Assembly (NCBI GenBank): GCA_964528755.1
Contig: CAZGWN010000031.1
Coordinates: 1 to 36,891 of the forward strand
DNA from: Raineyella sp964528755
GTDB taxonomy: Bacteria > Actinomycetota > Actinomycetes > Propionibacteriales > Propionibacteriaceae
Length of the DNA: 36,891 nucleotides
Reading direction: 5' to 3'
A program made the position numbers and the translations under genes. Shown piece by piece: positions 8,917 to 17,028 of the stretch. Under the pieces are notes generated by a model, which saw only the letters and a program-made list of their open reading frames with translations, made no database searches and was not told where the DNA came from. Numbering within the stretch: the first letter of the stretch is position 1; every line of letters starts with the position of its first letter.

Positions 8917-9716
8917 CGGCGTTCCTGCCATCCGGTGACTCGATCTCCGGCGACCTGGAGCAGACGGTCCATGACGAGGCCGAGGACTCCGATGGCGATG
9001 ATGCTGACGTAGATCGTCGGCAGGTCGTAGTAGAGCTGGGCCCGCTGCATACGCTGGCCGAGCCCGTCCTGCGCAGCCAGCATTTCGGATGCCACCAAGG
9101 TGCCCCACGCCGAGCCGAGCCCCACCCGCATCCCGACCAGGATGAACGGGGCAGTTGCCGGCACCACCACGCGCAGGAAGATGTCCGGTCCGCTCGATCC
9201 CAGCACCCGCGCGGCGTTGATCAAGGTCCGATCGACGTCCGTGACGCCCTGGAAGGTGGAAATGACGCAGGAGAGAAACGACGCCAGGAAGATCACGAAG
9301 ATCTTGGGCGTCTCACCGATACCGAGCAGTACGAGGACGATCGGCAGCAGGGCCAGTGGCGGGATGGTCCGGAAGAACTGCACCCAGGGTTCGAGGAGGG
9401 CGCGGGCCGCCGCGAACCATCCCATGAGGAATCCGACCACGATCGCGGCCATCGACCCGAGGGCGAATCCGATCAGGACGCGTCGGACGCTCGCCAGGAC
9501 GTCGGTGAGCAGCGTCCCGTCCAGGGCCATCTGCCACCCGCGGGCCAGCACCTGGACAGGCGTCGGGAACTGGAGACCGGCAGCCGCCAACCCCCACCAC
9601 AGGCCGACCCCGGCGACCACCGACACGACGTTGAGGGCAAACCGGCCGGTGCGTCCTCTTCCCGCGCCCTCCCGGGCCGACGTTCCAGTTCCCGATGCGA
9701 CCGCTGAGGCGCTCAC
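8913..9716 (-). CDS. ABC transporter permease, SsuC/TauC type
   Basis: A 267-aa membrane protein with about six helices. The conserved binding-protein-dependent permease loop reads NAARVLGSSGPDIFLRVVVP, followed by ATAPFILVGMRVGLGSAWGTLVASEML, the characteristic stretch of SsuC/TauC/NrtB proteins. It also has FFRTIPPLALLPIVLVLLGIGETPK, another hallmark of this branch. The GTG at 9716 overlaps the preceding gene's stop by 4 bp (GTGA). It forms the channel of the importer whose ATPase and binding protein are encoded next. Confidence 0.9.
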   Translation of the reverse strand: MSASAVASGTGTSAREGAGRGRTGRFALNVVSVVAGVGLWWGLAAAGLQFPTPVQVLARGWQMALDGTLLTDVLASVRRVLIGFALGSMAAIVVGFLMGWFAAARALLEPWVQFFRTIPPLALLPIVLVLLGIGETPKIFVIFLASFLSCVISTFQGVTDVDRTLINAARVLGSSGPDIFLRVVVPATAPFILVGMRVGLGSAWGTLVASEMLAAQDGLGQRMQRAQLYYDLPTIYVSIIAIGVLGLVMDRLLQVAGDRVTGWQERR

Positions 9717-10702
9717 CTCGGGTCTCCGACCAGGATCGTCCGGAGGTCGTGGGATCCGTCGCGGCGCGCCATCTCGTAGTACAACCGACGGACAGGTGTT
9801 CCGGGGTCGCCGCCGACGGTGACGGCGTCGATGTAGCGGACCGACCCCGAACCGGTGGAGACGCTCAAGGCCGGGGCGTCGGGAGTGAGCCGGTCCCATG
9901 TGAGCAGGTCGGTCGAGAAGGCGAGGCCCGCCTTCTCCTCGTAGTTGTGCCTGTGGTCGGACTCGCCGTCGTAGTAGGCCCAGTATCCGTCGGGGGCGTT
10001 GAGAATCGTGGTGATTCGGCTGGCCCAGCGGTCCCACCCGCGCCCGGGCCCGAGGATGATGCCCTGCCACCGCCAGGTGGTGCCATCGTCGCTGCTCTCG
10101 GCCAGGGCCGTGACCGATCGAGCCAGGCCCGTGTTGTAGACGTCGGCGGCGGCATGGGCGGTCCGACGCAGGTCCTCGGTGAGGTTGGCCTGCGCTGCGC
10201 TGATCACCATCACCAGGCGCCCGTCGGCGAGCCGAATCACCTTGGGGTCCTTGACGCCCTCCGTCCCGGTGGAAGCGGCGGTGAAGACGGGCCGTCGGGT
10301 GTCGACGTCGAAGGAGTCGGGCGAACCGGCCTCGACCACGTCGATCCGCCAACGGTTGTCGACCGGGTCGACATAGCTCAGATAGAGCTGGTAGACGGCG
10401 TCGCCCGTGAGGTGGAGGCAGAATCGCTCCATCGAGGGAGAGGAGAGCTGGGCGGACGTCACGCTCCAGATGTCCTCGACATGCCGGCCATCCGTGCTGG
10501 TGGCCACGGCTCCGTACCAGCCACGATCCCCACCCGGATGGCCACGAGGGCGGCGGCGGCGGTAGGTGAGCAGAATGTGGCCCGCGTCGACCAGCGCGCT
10601 CGGGCAGCCGACCCAGAAACCGGGTCCGGCGTCTTCCGGCTCGAGCACCGGCTCCCCGGCCGATGGGTCGAAGACGAATCGGGTGATCTCTGGTGCGGTC
10701 AT
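9713..10702 (-). CDS. Predicted GH43-like five-bladed beta-propeller glycoside hydrolase, cytosolic
   Basis: A 329-aa protein with repeated propeller-blade wording: FWVGCPSALVDAGHILLTYR, GVKDPKVIRLADGRLVMVIS, SSDDGTTWRWQGIIL, YWAYYDGESDHRHNYEEKAG followed by LAFSTDLLTWDRL, and YIDAVTVGGDPGTPVRRLYY. Such DPKV...DG and aromatic-YYDG blades occur in GH43/GH32/GH130-type glycosidases and related sugar-binding propellers. It has no signal peptide. It sits between a ROK sugar-sensing repressor and an importer in an overlapping operon that ends in sulfatase and maturase, so it probably trims an imported (possibly sulfated) glycoside. Catalytic residues cannot be assigned safely from sequence alone, so a non-catalytic propeller remains possible. 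Confidence 0.6.
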   Translation of the reverse strand: MTAPEITRFVFDPSAGEPVLEPEDAGPGFWVGCPSALVDAGHILLTYRRRRPRGHPGGDRGWYGAVATSTDGRHVEDIWSVTSAQLSSPSMERFCLHLTGDAVYQLYLSYVDPVDNRWRIDVVEAGSPDSFDVDTRRPVFTAASTGTEGVKDPKVIRLADGRLVMVISAAQANLTEDLRRTAHAAADVYNTGLARSVTALAESSDDGTTWRWQGIILGPGRGWDRWASRITTILNAPDGYWAYYDGESDHRHNYEEKAGLAFSTDLLTWDRLTPDAPALSVSTGSGSVRYIDAVTVGGDPGTPVRRLYYEMARRDGSHDLRTILVGDPR

Positions 10703-11832
10703 GCTTTCGCCTTCGATTCCGCGAGGGGATATCCCAGCAACAGGGGCGTCTCCTGGGCCGCGAGGACTACGCCGCCGAGGGCGCCGGCGTAGTCGCCCAA
10801 TTGGGCGCGGTCCAGGGTGACGCCGTCGTGGAACTCTGCGGGTAGTTGGTCACGCATGGCCGCCTCGGCGGCCGGGATCATGGCGTCGGCCAACTCGCCT
10901 CCGACGATGATGCGGGACGGGCCCACGGTGTTCCAGATGCCCGCCAGCGCTTGGCCCAAGGCGCGACCACCGCGCGTGACGGCGGCCGCGACCGCCGGAT
11001 CGCCGGCGGCGAAACGGGAGAGAGCGTCGGTGATGTCCGGTCGACCGGTAGCTTCCAGCACAGCCGGAATCGAGGCGTACGTCTCCACGCAGCCACGTCC
11101 GCCGCAGCGGCACCGTGGACCCTGGGGGTCGACCGGGATGTGACCGATCTCGCCCGCGGTCCCGCGGGCGCCACGCAACAGACGGCCGCCGATCACGATG
11201 CCGCCGCCGACGCCGTGGGACAGTCGAACGTAGACGACATCGCCGCTTCCTGCTCCGGCGCCCCAGAGGGTCTCGGCCAGTGCCGCCAGTCGGGTGTTGT
11301 TGTCGATCGCGACCCGGGCCGGCCAGCGGGTGGTCAAGCGATTGGTGACCAGTTCGGTTCGCTCGGCATCGACGGATCCGGTGAGCCCGACCCCGATAGC
11401 CCGGAGTGGACCAAGATCGGTCGACGTTTGCTCGATGAGGTCGCAGGCAAGCTCGATCCGATGCTCCCACTCGGTGAACCGGGCGTACGCGTGAGTCGCT
11501 TCGGCGACGACTTCCTGGGCCGCATCCGCCACCACCACGTTCACCCGCCGGTGTCCGAAGTCGATCCCGATACTGTGACCTGCCCCGGGATTCAGCGTGA
11601 CGAGCTCCGGCGGCCGGCCAGGGCGACGCGGTCGGCGCGGTTGGGGACGGACAACGATGGCTCCACGGCGCTGAAGGTCGGCCACGATGTCGTGGAGTGT
11701 CGACCGGGACAGCGTGGTCAACTCGCCGAGCGCCGCCCGGCTCAGAGCACCGTGTTCATGCAGGACGTCCAGGACCTGTGCCTCGTGGCCGCGTCGCACC
11801 CGCTCGAGCACGCCCGGCTCGTTCTCGGCCAT
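10699..11832 (-). CDS. ROK-family transcriptional repressor
   Basis: A 377-aa regulator with an N-terminal winged helix-turn-helix (residues about 15-62, LSRAALGELTTLSRSTLHDI) joined to a ROK sugar-kinase-like domain. ROK features include GIDFGHRRVNVVV, the IDNNTRLAALAE segment with Asp177, AGEIGHIPVD with His231, and the zinc motif CRCGGRGCVE with Cys241, 243 and 248. Proteins like NagC, Mlc and XylR bind a sugar or sugar phosphate and release DNA. It is the first gene of the sulfatase operon, overlapping the next gene by 4 bp. The ATG at 11832 has GAGGAG 5 nt upstream. A 32-bp palindrome overlapping its promoter suggests autoregulation and control of the divergent MFS gene. Confidence 0.9.
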   Translation of the reverse strand: MAENEPGVLERVRRGHEAQVLDVLHEHGALSRAALGELTTLSRSTLHDIVADLQRRGAIVVRPQPRRPRRPGRPPELVTLNPGAGHSIGIDFGHRRVNVVVADAAQEVVAEATHAYARFTEWEHRIELACDLIEQTSTDLGPLRAIGVGLTGSVDAERTELVTNRLTTRWPARVAIDNNTRLAALAETLWGAGAGSGDVVYVRLSHGVGGGIVIGGRLLRGARGTAGEIGHIPVDPQGPRCRCGGRGCVETYASIPAVLEATGRPDITDALSRFAAGDPAVAAAVTRGGRALGQALAGIWNTVGPSRIIVGGELADAMIPAAEAAMRDQLPAEFHDGVTLDRAQLGDYAGALGGVVLAAQETPLLLGYPLAESKAKA

Positions 11833-11864
11833 CCCGTCTCCTCAGTTCTGTCGGCCCTTCGGAA

Positions 11865-11896
11865 AAACCTGTTATGAAGATTATAACCACAGGTTT
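11865..11896. promoter_or_regulatory. Imperfect palindrome: probable ROK operator over the -10 box
   Basis: AAACCTGTTAT (11865-11875) is mirrored by ATAAC (11883-11887) and, after a 2-nt offset, CAGGTTT (11890-11896). The minus-strand -10 TATAAT lies inside it at 11885-11880, with an AT-rich weak -35 region near 11903-11909, so a bound protein would block the repressor/sulfatase operon. It also lies 71 bp upstream of the divergent MFS start. The repressor assignment is inferred from position. Confidence 0.6.
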
Positions 11897-11953
11897 GGTA
11901 GTGGATAAAACGACGGGGCAGCCAGCGTTCACCGACCGGTCACCGGCCGGTTC

Positions 11954-11959
11954 TAGCGT
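11954..11959 (+). promoter_or_regulatory. -10 box (TAGCGT) for a leaderless MFS transcript
   Basis: TAGCGT fits TANNNT and ends 7 nt before the ATG at 11967. No ribosome-binding sequence precedes that ATG, so a leaderless mRNA is the simplest reading. The -35 region is weak. Confidence 0.35.
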
Positions 11960-11966
11960 CGTCGCC

Positions 11967-13277
11967 ATGACCAGCGACCGGGTCGATGCGGCGACCATGA
12001 CGACCCCACACACGTACGGACCGGGGCGCGAGCTCGGCGGGGTGTTCCTCATCGGGTTCGGCTTCTTCGCGATCTCGGTGTCGTGGGCGTCGTACAACGC
12101 CTACGTACCGCTGATCCTGCGCGACCTCGGGTTGTCCACCACCGCGGTCGGGGCGGTGATGGCGCTGGACAACGTCTTCGGTCTGACCCTCCAGCCGCTG
12201 GCCGGGATGGTCTCCGACCATGCCCGTTCACCGATCGGCCGTCGGCTCCCGTTCATCCTCGTCGGTGCGCCGATCTGTGCGCTGGCACTGGCCGCCATGC
12301 CGGCGGCCGCGGGCGGCGCGACGGCCGGGCCCTTGATCGCCCTGATCGTCGTCTACACCTGCCTGATGGCCGTGTGGCGTACGCCGACCGTCGCCCTGAT
12401 GCCTGACCTGGTCGCCTCGGCGCACCGCAGCCGGGCCAACGGGGTGATCAATCTGATGGGCACGCTGGGGTCGCTGCTGCTGTACGCGGTCGGTGGTTTG
12501 CTGATGGCGCGGCTGTCCTATCGAGGTCCGTTCTGGTTGTCGGCGGTGTTGATGGTCGGCGCCGTGGTGATCCTGGCGCTGGTCGTCCGCGAGCCGGGCG
12601 CCTTCCGGTCCTCCGGGGGGCTGCGGTTCGTCCGGCTCGGTGGGATGGTCGACAACCCGCGCTCACTCCGGACGTGGTGGCAGCGTGCCCGGGCCATCAT
12701 CGCTCCACCATTGGGCCTGGGCGCCGCCCAGCGGCGCAGCCTGTGGTTCATGCTCGGCGCGATCTTTCTCTACACGCTGGGTGGGAACGCGCTCGACACC
12801 TTCGTCACCACCTACCTGCACGAGGTGCTCGAGGTGCCGACCGACCGGGTTACCGGGGCCCTCGTGCCGTACGTGGCCGCGTCCATCCTGTTCGCCATCC
12901 CTGCGGGGTACGTCGGTCAGTGGATCGGGCGGCGACGTTCGCTGCAGATCGGGTTGGTCGGCGGGGCGGTGGTCTTCGTGATCATGTACTTCGTCCGTGA
13001 CGTGGGGACGCTGACGTTGCTGATGCCGGTGTTCGGGGTGTTGTTCATCACGGTGATCGTCAATGCGCTGCCGCTGGTGGTCGAGATGGGTGGCGCCGAA
13101 CACACCGGCACCCTGGCGGCGTACTACTACCTGGCCGGCTCCAGCGGTGCGATCGTCAGCCCGGTGGTCTTCGGGTTCATCCGGGACCTCACCGGGAACT
13201 TCTCGTTGATGTTCTGGTATGCCGCCGCGGGGGTTCCTCGCCGGGGCGTTGGCGTTGACCCAGGTGCGCCACGGTGA
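11967..13277 (+). CDS. MFS sugar-type transporter (C-terminus frameshifted)
   Basis: A 436-aa protein as read, with 11-12 membrane helices. The loop 2-3 wording GMVSDHARSPIGRRLPFILV resembles the D.....GRR.P motif of the GPH/SLC45 (sucrose/maltose-type) symporters, and GYVGQWIGRRRSLQIG is the matching loop in the second half. It is divergent from the ROK repressor and shares its probable operator, so it may import the same inducer or sugar. The last membrane helix is broken: in the read frame it ends VPRRGVGVDPGAPR, but removing one G from the G5 run at 13229-13233 continues as GFLAGALALTQVRHGEAVSV and stops at 13293, a natural helix 12 and tail. The start at 11967 is chosen for its leaderless -10 box; an ATG at 11997 is possible. 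Confidence 0.82.
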   Translation: MTSDRVDAATMTTPHTYGPGRELGGVFLIGFGFFAISVSWASYNAYVPLILRDLGLSTTAVGAVMALDNVFGLTLQPLAGMVSDHARSPIGRRLPFILVGAPICALALAAMPAAAGGATAGPLIALIVVYTCLMAVWRTPTVALMPDLVASAHRSRANGVINLMGTLGSLLLYAVGGLLMARLSYRGPFWLSAVLMVGAVVILALVVREPGAFRSSGGLRFVRLGGMVDNPRSLRTWWQRARAIIAPPLGLGAAQRRSLWFMLGAIFLYTLGGNALDTFVTTYLHEVLEVPTDRVTGALVPYVAASILFAIPAGYVGQWIGRRRSLQIGLVGGAVVFVIMYFVRDVGTLTLLMPVFGVLFITVIVNALPLVVEMGGAEHTGTLAAYYYLAGSSGAIVSPVVFGFIRDLTGNFSLMFWYAAAGVPRRGVGVDPGAPR

Positions 13278-13466
13278 GGCAGTATCGGTCTGAAGCGCTG
13301 GCCATGCAGCGGGCGGTGATCCCGGGCTCATGCCGCACTCACGATCGTGGAGTTCCTGGGCGCTGCATCACTTCGGTGAGGCTCTTCATCCGGTGGCTCG
13401 ACGGCGCCGGGTTACTACGATCGCCTGGACCGGGACTGAGCCGGACGGTTCGGGCTCGGAGGGGTG

Positions 13467-13559
13467 GTGAGCCCAAATGACCACAAGGGTCCCTCGATCG
13501 CATCCGCTGCCGACGACGGTGCTGGGATCGGTGCACCCCTTGTGGTCGTTTGGGCTCAC
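13467..13559. repeat. 93-bp element: 23-bp inverted repeats around a 47-bp core
   Basis: The arm at 13467-13489 (starting GTGAGCCCAAA) and the arm at 13537-13559 (ending TTTGGGCTCAC) are reverse complements at 22 of 23 positions, the one difference being T/C in the middle. The 47-bp core carries a smaller CGATC/GATCG symmetry and no gene. The element could be a miniature inverted-repeat element, the ends of a deleted insertion sequence, or a large regulatory hairpin. It lies in decayed DNA downstream of the MFS gene. Confidence 0.7.
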
Positions 13560-13613
13560 GCCGCGATCCGTCTCCCTCGTGCAGGCATCTGTCTGCTCGG
13601 CCGGGACGCGAGC

Positions 13614-13746
13614 TCAGGCGCCCGACCCGGGTGGTCGTGGCCCACGGATCAACGTGCACAGCCCCAGCGGACCGATCAGCACCGGAATGACGGCCGGCCA
13701 GGCCCATGGCGGCGGCGATGTGCAGCAGGACGGCCGTCTGGTGCAC
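13614..13746 (-). pseudogene. Possible membrane-protein remnant split by a frameshift
   Basis: One minus-strand frame reads HQTAVLLHIAAAMGLAG; the next frame continues as AVIPVLIGPLGLCTLIRG and then ends at a TGA. Together they look like the last two helices of a small membrane protein. No start or upstream domain is visible. This is a weak call based on hydrophobicity only; the surrounding DNA from 13294 to 13930 holds no other convincing gene. Confidence 0.25.
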
Positions 13747-13930
13747 CGCAGGCGCCGCGGCGGTGGATGTCAGGGTCTCCCCGTTGCCGCGGTCCGCCGT
13801 CAGCGGCCACGTGACGCAGCGCGCAACCCATGCGCTCGGATGCCGGAGGGGTTGCCCGGCGCTCCGGCGGAGGCACCTGACAACCCCTCATCTGAGCCGA
13901 GTCAGCAGGCGACAGGGCTCGGCAGTCGGC

Positions 13931-14212
13931 GATCCTTTCCCAGGCGACCCAGGGGTCTTGCGGTTTCTGGTTGCGGGTCCACCAGCGGGCGCGGTAGACG
14001 ACGCCGTTGTGTTCGGCGGTGGCTCCGACGTCGTAGACCACCGCGGGATCCCACGCCGGGACCGTCGGCGCGGGCGCGGTGACCTCGCGGTAGTCGACCC
14101 GTGGGTTGGGGATGGTGACCTGCCGCAGTTCCTTGTCGGAGTCGAAGTCGTGGGCGGTGACGACCCGGTCGGGGTAGGCGGCGGCGGTCCGCCGTGAACC
14201 CGTCGTGAACAT
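13931..14212 (-). pseudogene. Remnant with a CBM5/12 chitin-binding domain
   Basis: The minus-strand frame from the ATG at 14212 encodes a short leader (YPDRVVTAHDFDSDKEL, then VTIPNPRVDYREVTAPAPTV) followed by AWDPAVVYDVGATAEHNGVV and then YRARWWTRNQKPQDPWVAWE. The latter is a clear carbohydrate-binding module of family 5/12 (ChtBD3), with its AW...Y..G....NG..Y.A.WWT...P......W pattern. This module normally ends a secreted chitinase or similar hydrolase. Here there is no catalytic domain and no signal peptide, and the frame runs on into non-coding-looking sequence after the module. I read it as the tail of a deleted secreted enzyme gene; the leader may derive from the end of the lost catalytic domain. 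Confidence 0.5.
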
Positions 14213-14451
14213 GAGGACAACGTCAGTCGGCGGATGGCCCCGCAGGCCGGATCGGCGGGGACGGCAGTGCCGCCTCGGCCGGGAGGTGGAGCGGCAGGCT
14301 CCTACGACAGCCGTTGACACACCCCTCCGGCCTGGATAGCGTGCGACCATCTGGTGACGTCAACATCCCCGTACGGCAGGCGCACGGGCGCCGACGGGCG
14401 GTGATGGGAACGCAACCATTTTGTGCAACGCCGCACTCAGGAAGGACAACG

Positions 14452-16896
14452 ATGCCTCCACTTCATCCCCGACGCCGCATTCTGTGGCACCGGCTCGGTC
14501 GCCGAACGGCGCCGGCCGCGGTCGCCGTCTCGGTGGTTCTCGCCTCACTCGCCGTCGCGCCCGCTGCCGCGGCAACAACCGACGGGCAGGTGGCCGACGA
14601 CCAGGTGGTCACCGAACAGGACCTGGCCGCCGTCGATCACGTCGTCTACGCCATCAACGTCGGCAACACGGCCGACAACACCGCGAACAATCCGTACGCC
14701 GGCCGGACCGTCCCGTACGGCATCGACCGGGTCGACTATCCGTACGAGACCTACCAGGCCGACGGCGTCACGGTGCCCAAGCCGATCGAACGCACCGACC
14801 AGCCCCCCTTCCCCGACGCGTTGGTGCACGGCGACCAGCCCGACCAGGAGTTCGCCGAGACCGCCGACCTCGACTGGGGCTACCTCCCCAGCACCCCCGA
14901 CAATCCCACCACGATCGCCTCCGGTCCGGCCCCGAGCTGGCGCCAGCCCCTGAACAACTGGCCCTACTTCACCGGCCGCAAGGTGGACATCAGCTCCGCC
15001 GGACAGGCCCAGGCCCTGTGGAACGACCCCGACTACCAGGCCTCGGGCGGCGTCACGTACAAACTGGAGGTCCCGAAGCGCGAAGCGGGCGCGCCCGATG
15101 AGTACCAACTGCGCCTGGGATTCTGGTTCGAGGCGAACAACGTGCGGGTCGCGGTGGACGTCAACGGACAGAACAAAGTCGCCGACCAGATCGTGGTCGG
15201 CGACGTCCCCTACCAGCAGACCCTGAAGGCCACCCCCGATGCCGACGGCTACATCACGGTCCGCGTGTACGCGCCGCCGTCGGTCGTCGAGGCCGGCTGG
15301 GTGGGCGACCGGTCGAATGCCCGGTTGAACTATCTCGAACTCACCGCCGAGCCCAAGCGTACGACCGGTGACCTGAACCAGTTGCTGAGGGCGACCGAGA
15401 TCGGTGACCTCGCGCCGCTGGAGTCCGGGGTCGGGACCGCCGAGTACCGCAAGGCCAAGCCGGTCAACAAGGACCTGCAGACGTTGCGGGAGGCCCGGCG
15501 GGCCGCCGAGCGATTGATCAAGCAGCACCGGCCGCAGGCCGACCGGATCGCCGACACGTACGACGCGCTGCAGGAGGCCTTCGACCAGGTCCGGTACGTC
15601 TACGACTACGTGGCACTTCCCGGCGCATCGGGGACGCAGGCCCAGTTCGACACCGACGGGAACTCGATCCAGGCCCACGGCGGCCAGATCCAGAAGATCG
15701 GCAAGAAGTACTACTGGGTGGGCGAGGACAAGAGCGCCGGGGTCTATCCGATCGGCGTTCACCTGTACAGCTCGACGGATCTGTACAACTGGTCCTCGGA
15801 GGGCGTCGTCCTGGAGACCGCCACCGACGAGGCCGATTACCAACAGAAGCTCTCGGATCGCCGCAGTGTCTTTCGGTTCTACACGGCACAGAGCATTGCC
15901 CAGGATCCGGACTACCAGGCCATCTACGGAGAGGACTTCTCCCGCTTCGCCGATGACAAGTGGCAGTACCACATCGACAGTCCCGAGGATGTCGCCTCGC
16001 TGCTGGAGTTCGACCTCGACACCTCCGGCTACGTCGTCATCGAGCGGCCCAAGATCATCCGCAATCCCGACGGTCGCTACGTGATGTGGTATCACGCCGA
16101 CGGTCCGACGCGCGGGGATCCGGCGGCCGACAGCTACTCCAAGGCCCGTGCGGGGGTCGCGATCTCGGTGGGCAACGACCCCGCCGGCCCGTACAAGTAT
16201 CTCGGCTCGTTCCGACTCGACTCCCTGCGCAGCCTGACCGGCGCCGACGACTGGGAGAACGGGTACGGCCAGTCACGCGACATCAACGTCTTCGTCGACT
16301 CCGGGGTGGACGCCAACAAGGACGGGGTGGACGACGCGTACGTCGTCTACACCTCCGACGGCAACGGGCAACTCTACGCAGCCCTGCTGAACTCCACCTA
16401 CACCGGGCTGGCGTCCTGGGACAAGTGTGGTGCCGACAGCACGGCCGGGACGTCCTGCGCAGTCGCCGGCACCGACGTGTCCGGTGGTGCCACCTTCGCC
16501 TCGCTGATGTCCGGGCAACACGAGGCGCCCGCGCCGGTCAAGCGGGGCGATACCTACTATCTGATGTACTCGGGTACCTCGGGTTGGGTTCCGAACGGGG
16601 GGACGTACGCCACCTCCGACAATTTCCTCGGTCCGTACACGGTGAAGGGAAACCCGGCCCAAGGATTGGAGAGCAAGTCGATCTTCATCTCGCAGAGTTC
16701 GAATATCGCGCCTCTGAATGAGAAGAAGGGCGAGTATCTCTATATCGGGGACCAGTGGTTCAACCCCAACCACGGGTATACCATCGCCGATTCCCGCTAC
16801 GTCATCCAGCCGGTCACCATCAAGGACGGCACGATGACCATCCAGCGGACCGACAACTGGCAGCCGGTCGCCACCAAACCGCACGGCAAGCGGTAG
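14452..16896 (+). CDS. Secreted GH43 (subfamily 24-like) glycoside hydrolase
   Basis: An 814-aa protein with a signal peptide (arginine-rich start, hydrophobic core, AAA cleavage region near residue 41) and GGAAGG 6 nt before the ATG. Residues about 130-300 look like a beta-sandwich module. Residues about 310-395 are helical and charged, possibly a linker or FIVAR-like bundle. From about 400 a five-bladed propeller follows: IQAHGGQIQKIGKKYYWVGE (His409-Gly410-Gly411), VIERPKIIRNPDGRYVMWYH (Glu531), the SRDINVFVD...YVVYTSD blade, and QHEAPAPVKRGDTYYLMYSG (Glu691) followed by TSGWVPN. This AHGG...YYW.GE and EAPA...YYL..SG.TGW.PN pattern is that of GH43_24 exo-beta-1,3-galactanase-type enzymes. 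The gene stands alone, convergent with a phosphoesterase. The substrate is inferred from family only. Confidence 0.8.
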   Translation: MPPLHPRRRILWHRLGRRTAPAAVAVSVVLASLAVAPAAAATTDGQVADDQVVTEQDLAAVDHVVYAINVGNTADNTANNPYAGRTVPYGIDRVDYPYETYQADGVTVPKPIERTDQPPFPDALVHGDQPDQEFAETADLDWGYLPSTPDNPTTIASGPAPSWRQPLNNWPYFTGRKVDISSAGQAQALWNDPDYQASGGVTYKLEVPKREAGAPDEYQLRLGFWFEANNVRVAVDVNGQNKVADQIVVGDVPYQQTLKATPDADGYITVRVYAPPSVVEAGWVGDRSNARLNYLELTAEPKRTTGDLNQLLRATEIGDLAPLESGVGTAEYRKAKPVNKDLQTLREARRAAERLIKQHRPQADRIADTYDALQEAFDQVRYVYDYVALPGASGTQAQFDTDGNSIQAHGGQIQKIGKKYYWVGEDKSAGVYPIGVHLYSSTDLYNWSSEGVVLETATDEADYQQKLSDRRSVFRFYTAQSIAQDPDYQAIYGEDFSRFADDKWQYHIDSPEDVASLLEFDLDTSGYVVIERPKIIRNPDGRYVMWYHADGPTRGDPAADSYSKARAGVAISVGNDPAGPYKYLGSFRLDSLRSLTGADDWENGYGQSRDINVFVDSGVDANKDGVDDAYVVYTSDGNGQLYAALLNSTYTGLASWDKCGADSTAGTSCAVAGTDVSGGATFASLMSGQHEAPAPVKRGDTYYLMYSGTSGWVPNGGTYATSDNFLGPYTVKGNPAQGLESKSIFISQSSNIAPLNEKKGEYLYIGDQWFNPNHGYTIADSRYVIQPVTIKDGTMTIQRTDNWQPVATKPHGKR

Positions 16897-16902
16897 CCGG
16901 TC

Positions 16903-16934
16903 GGGCCCGGGTCCGTGATTGCGGGCCCGGGCCC
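16903..16934. terminator. Bidirectional hairpin terminator
   Basis: GGGCCCGGGTCCG (16903-16915) pairs with CGGGCCCGGGCCC (16922-16934), a 13-bp stem with one wobble and a TGATTG loop. It lies just after the stop of the glycoside hydrolase gene, in the gap before the convergent phosphoesterase stop at 17029. Confidence 0.7.
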
Positions 16935-17028
16935 GTACGCGACGCACGAACGGCCGTGCGCGGCCGAGTCCCGTGGAGCGTGGTTTCTGAAGCTTCGTCA
17001 GTACGGTGTTGGGATGTCCGGGACCGGA

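Noticed and set aside
4374..11832. Operon as a glycosaminoglycan (heparin/chondroitin) degradation locus
   Set aside because: There is no polysaccharide lyase, unsaturated glucuronyl hydrolase or surface glycan-binding protein, and the sulfatase has no export signal.
13464..14082. Plus-strand open frames at 13464-13814 and 13477-14082
   Set aside because: They cross the inverted repeat and run antisense to the chitin-binding module; the translations have no domain-like pattern.
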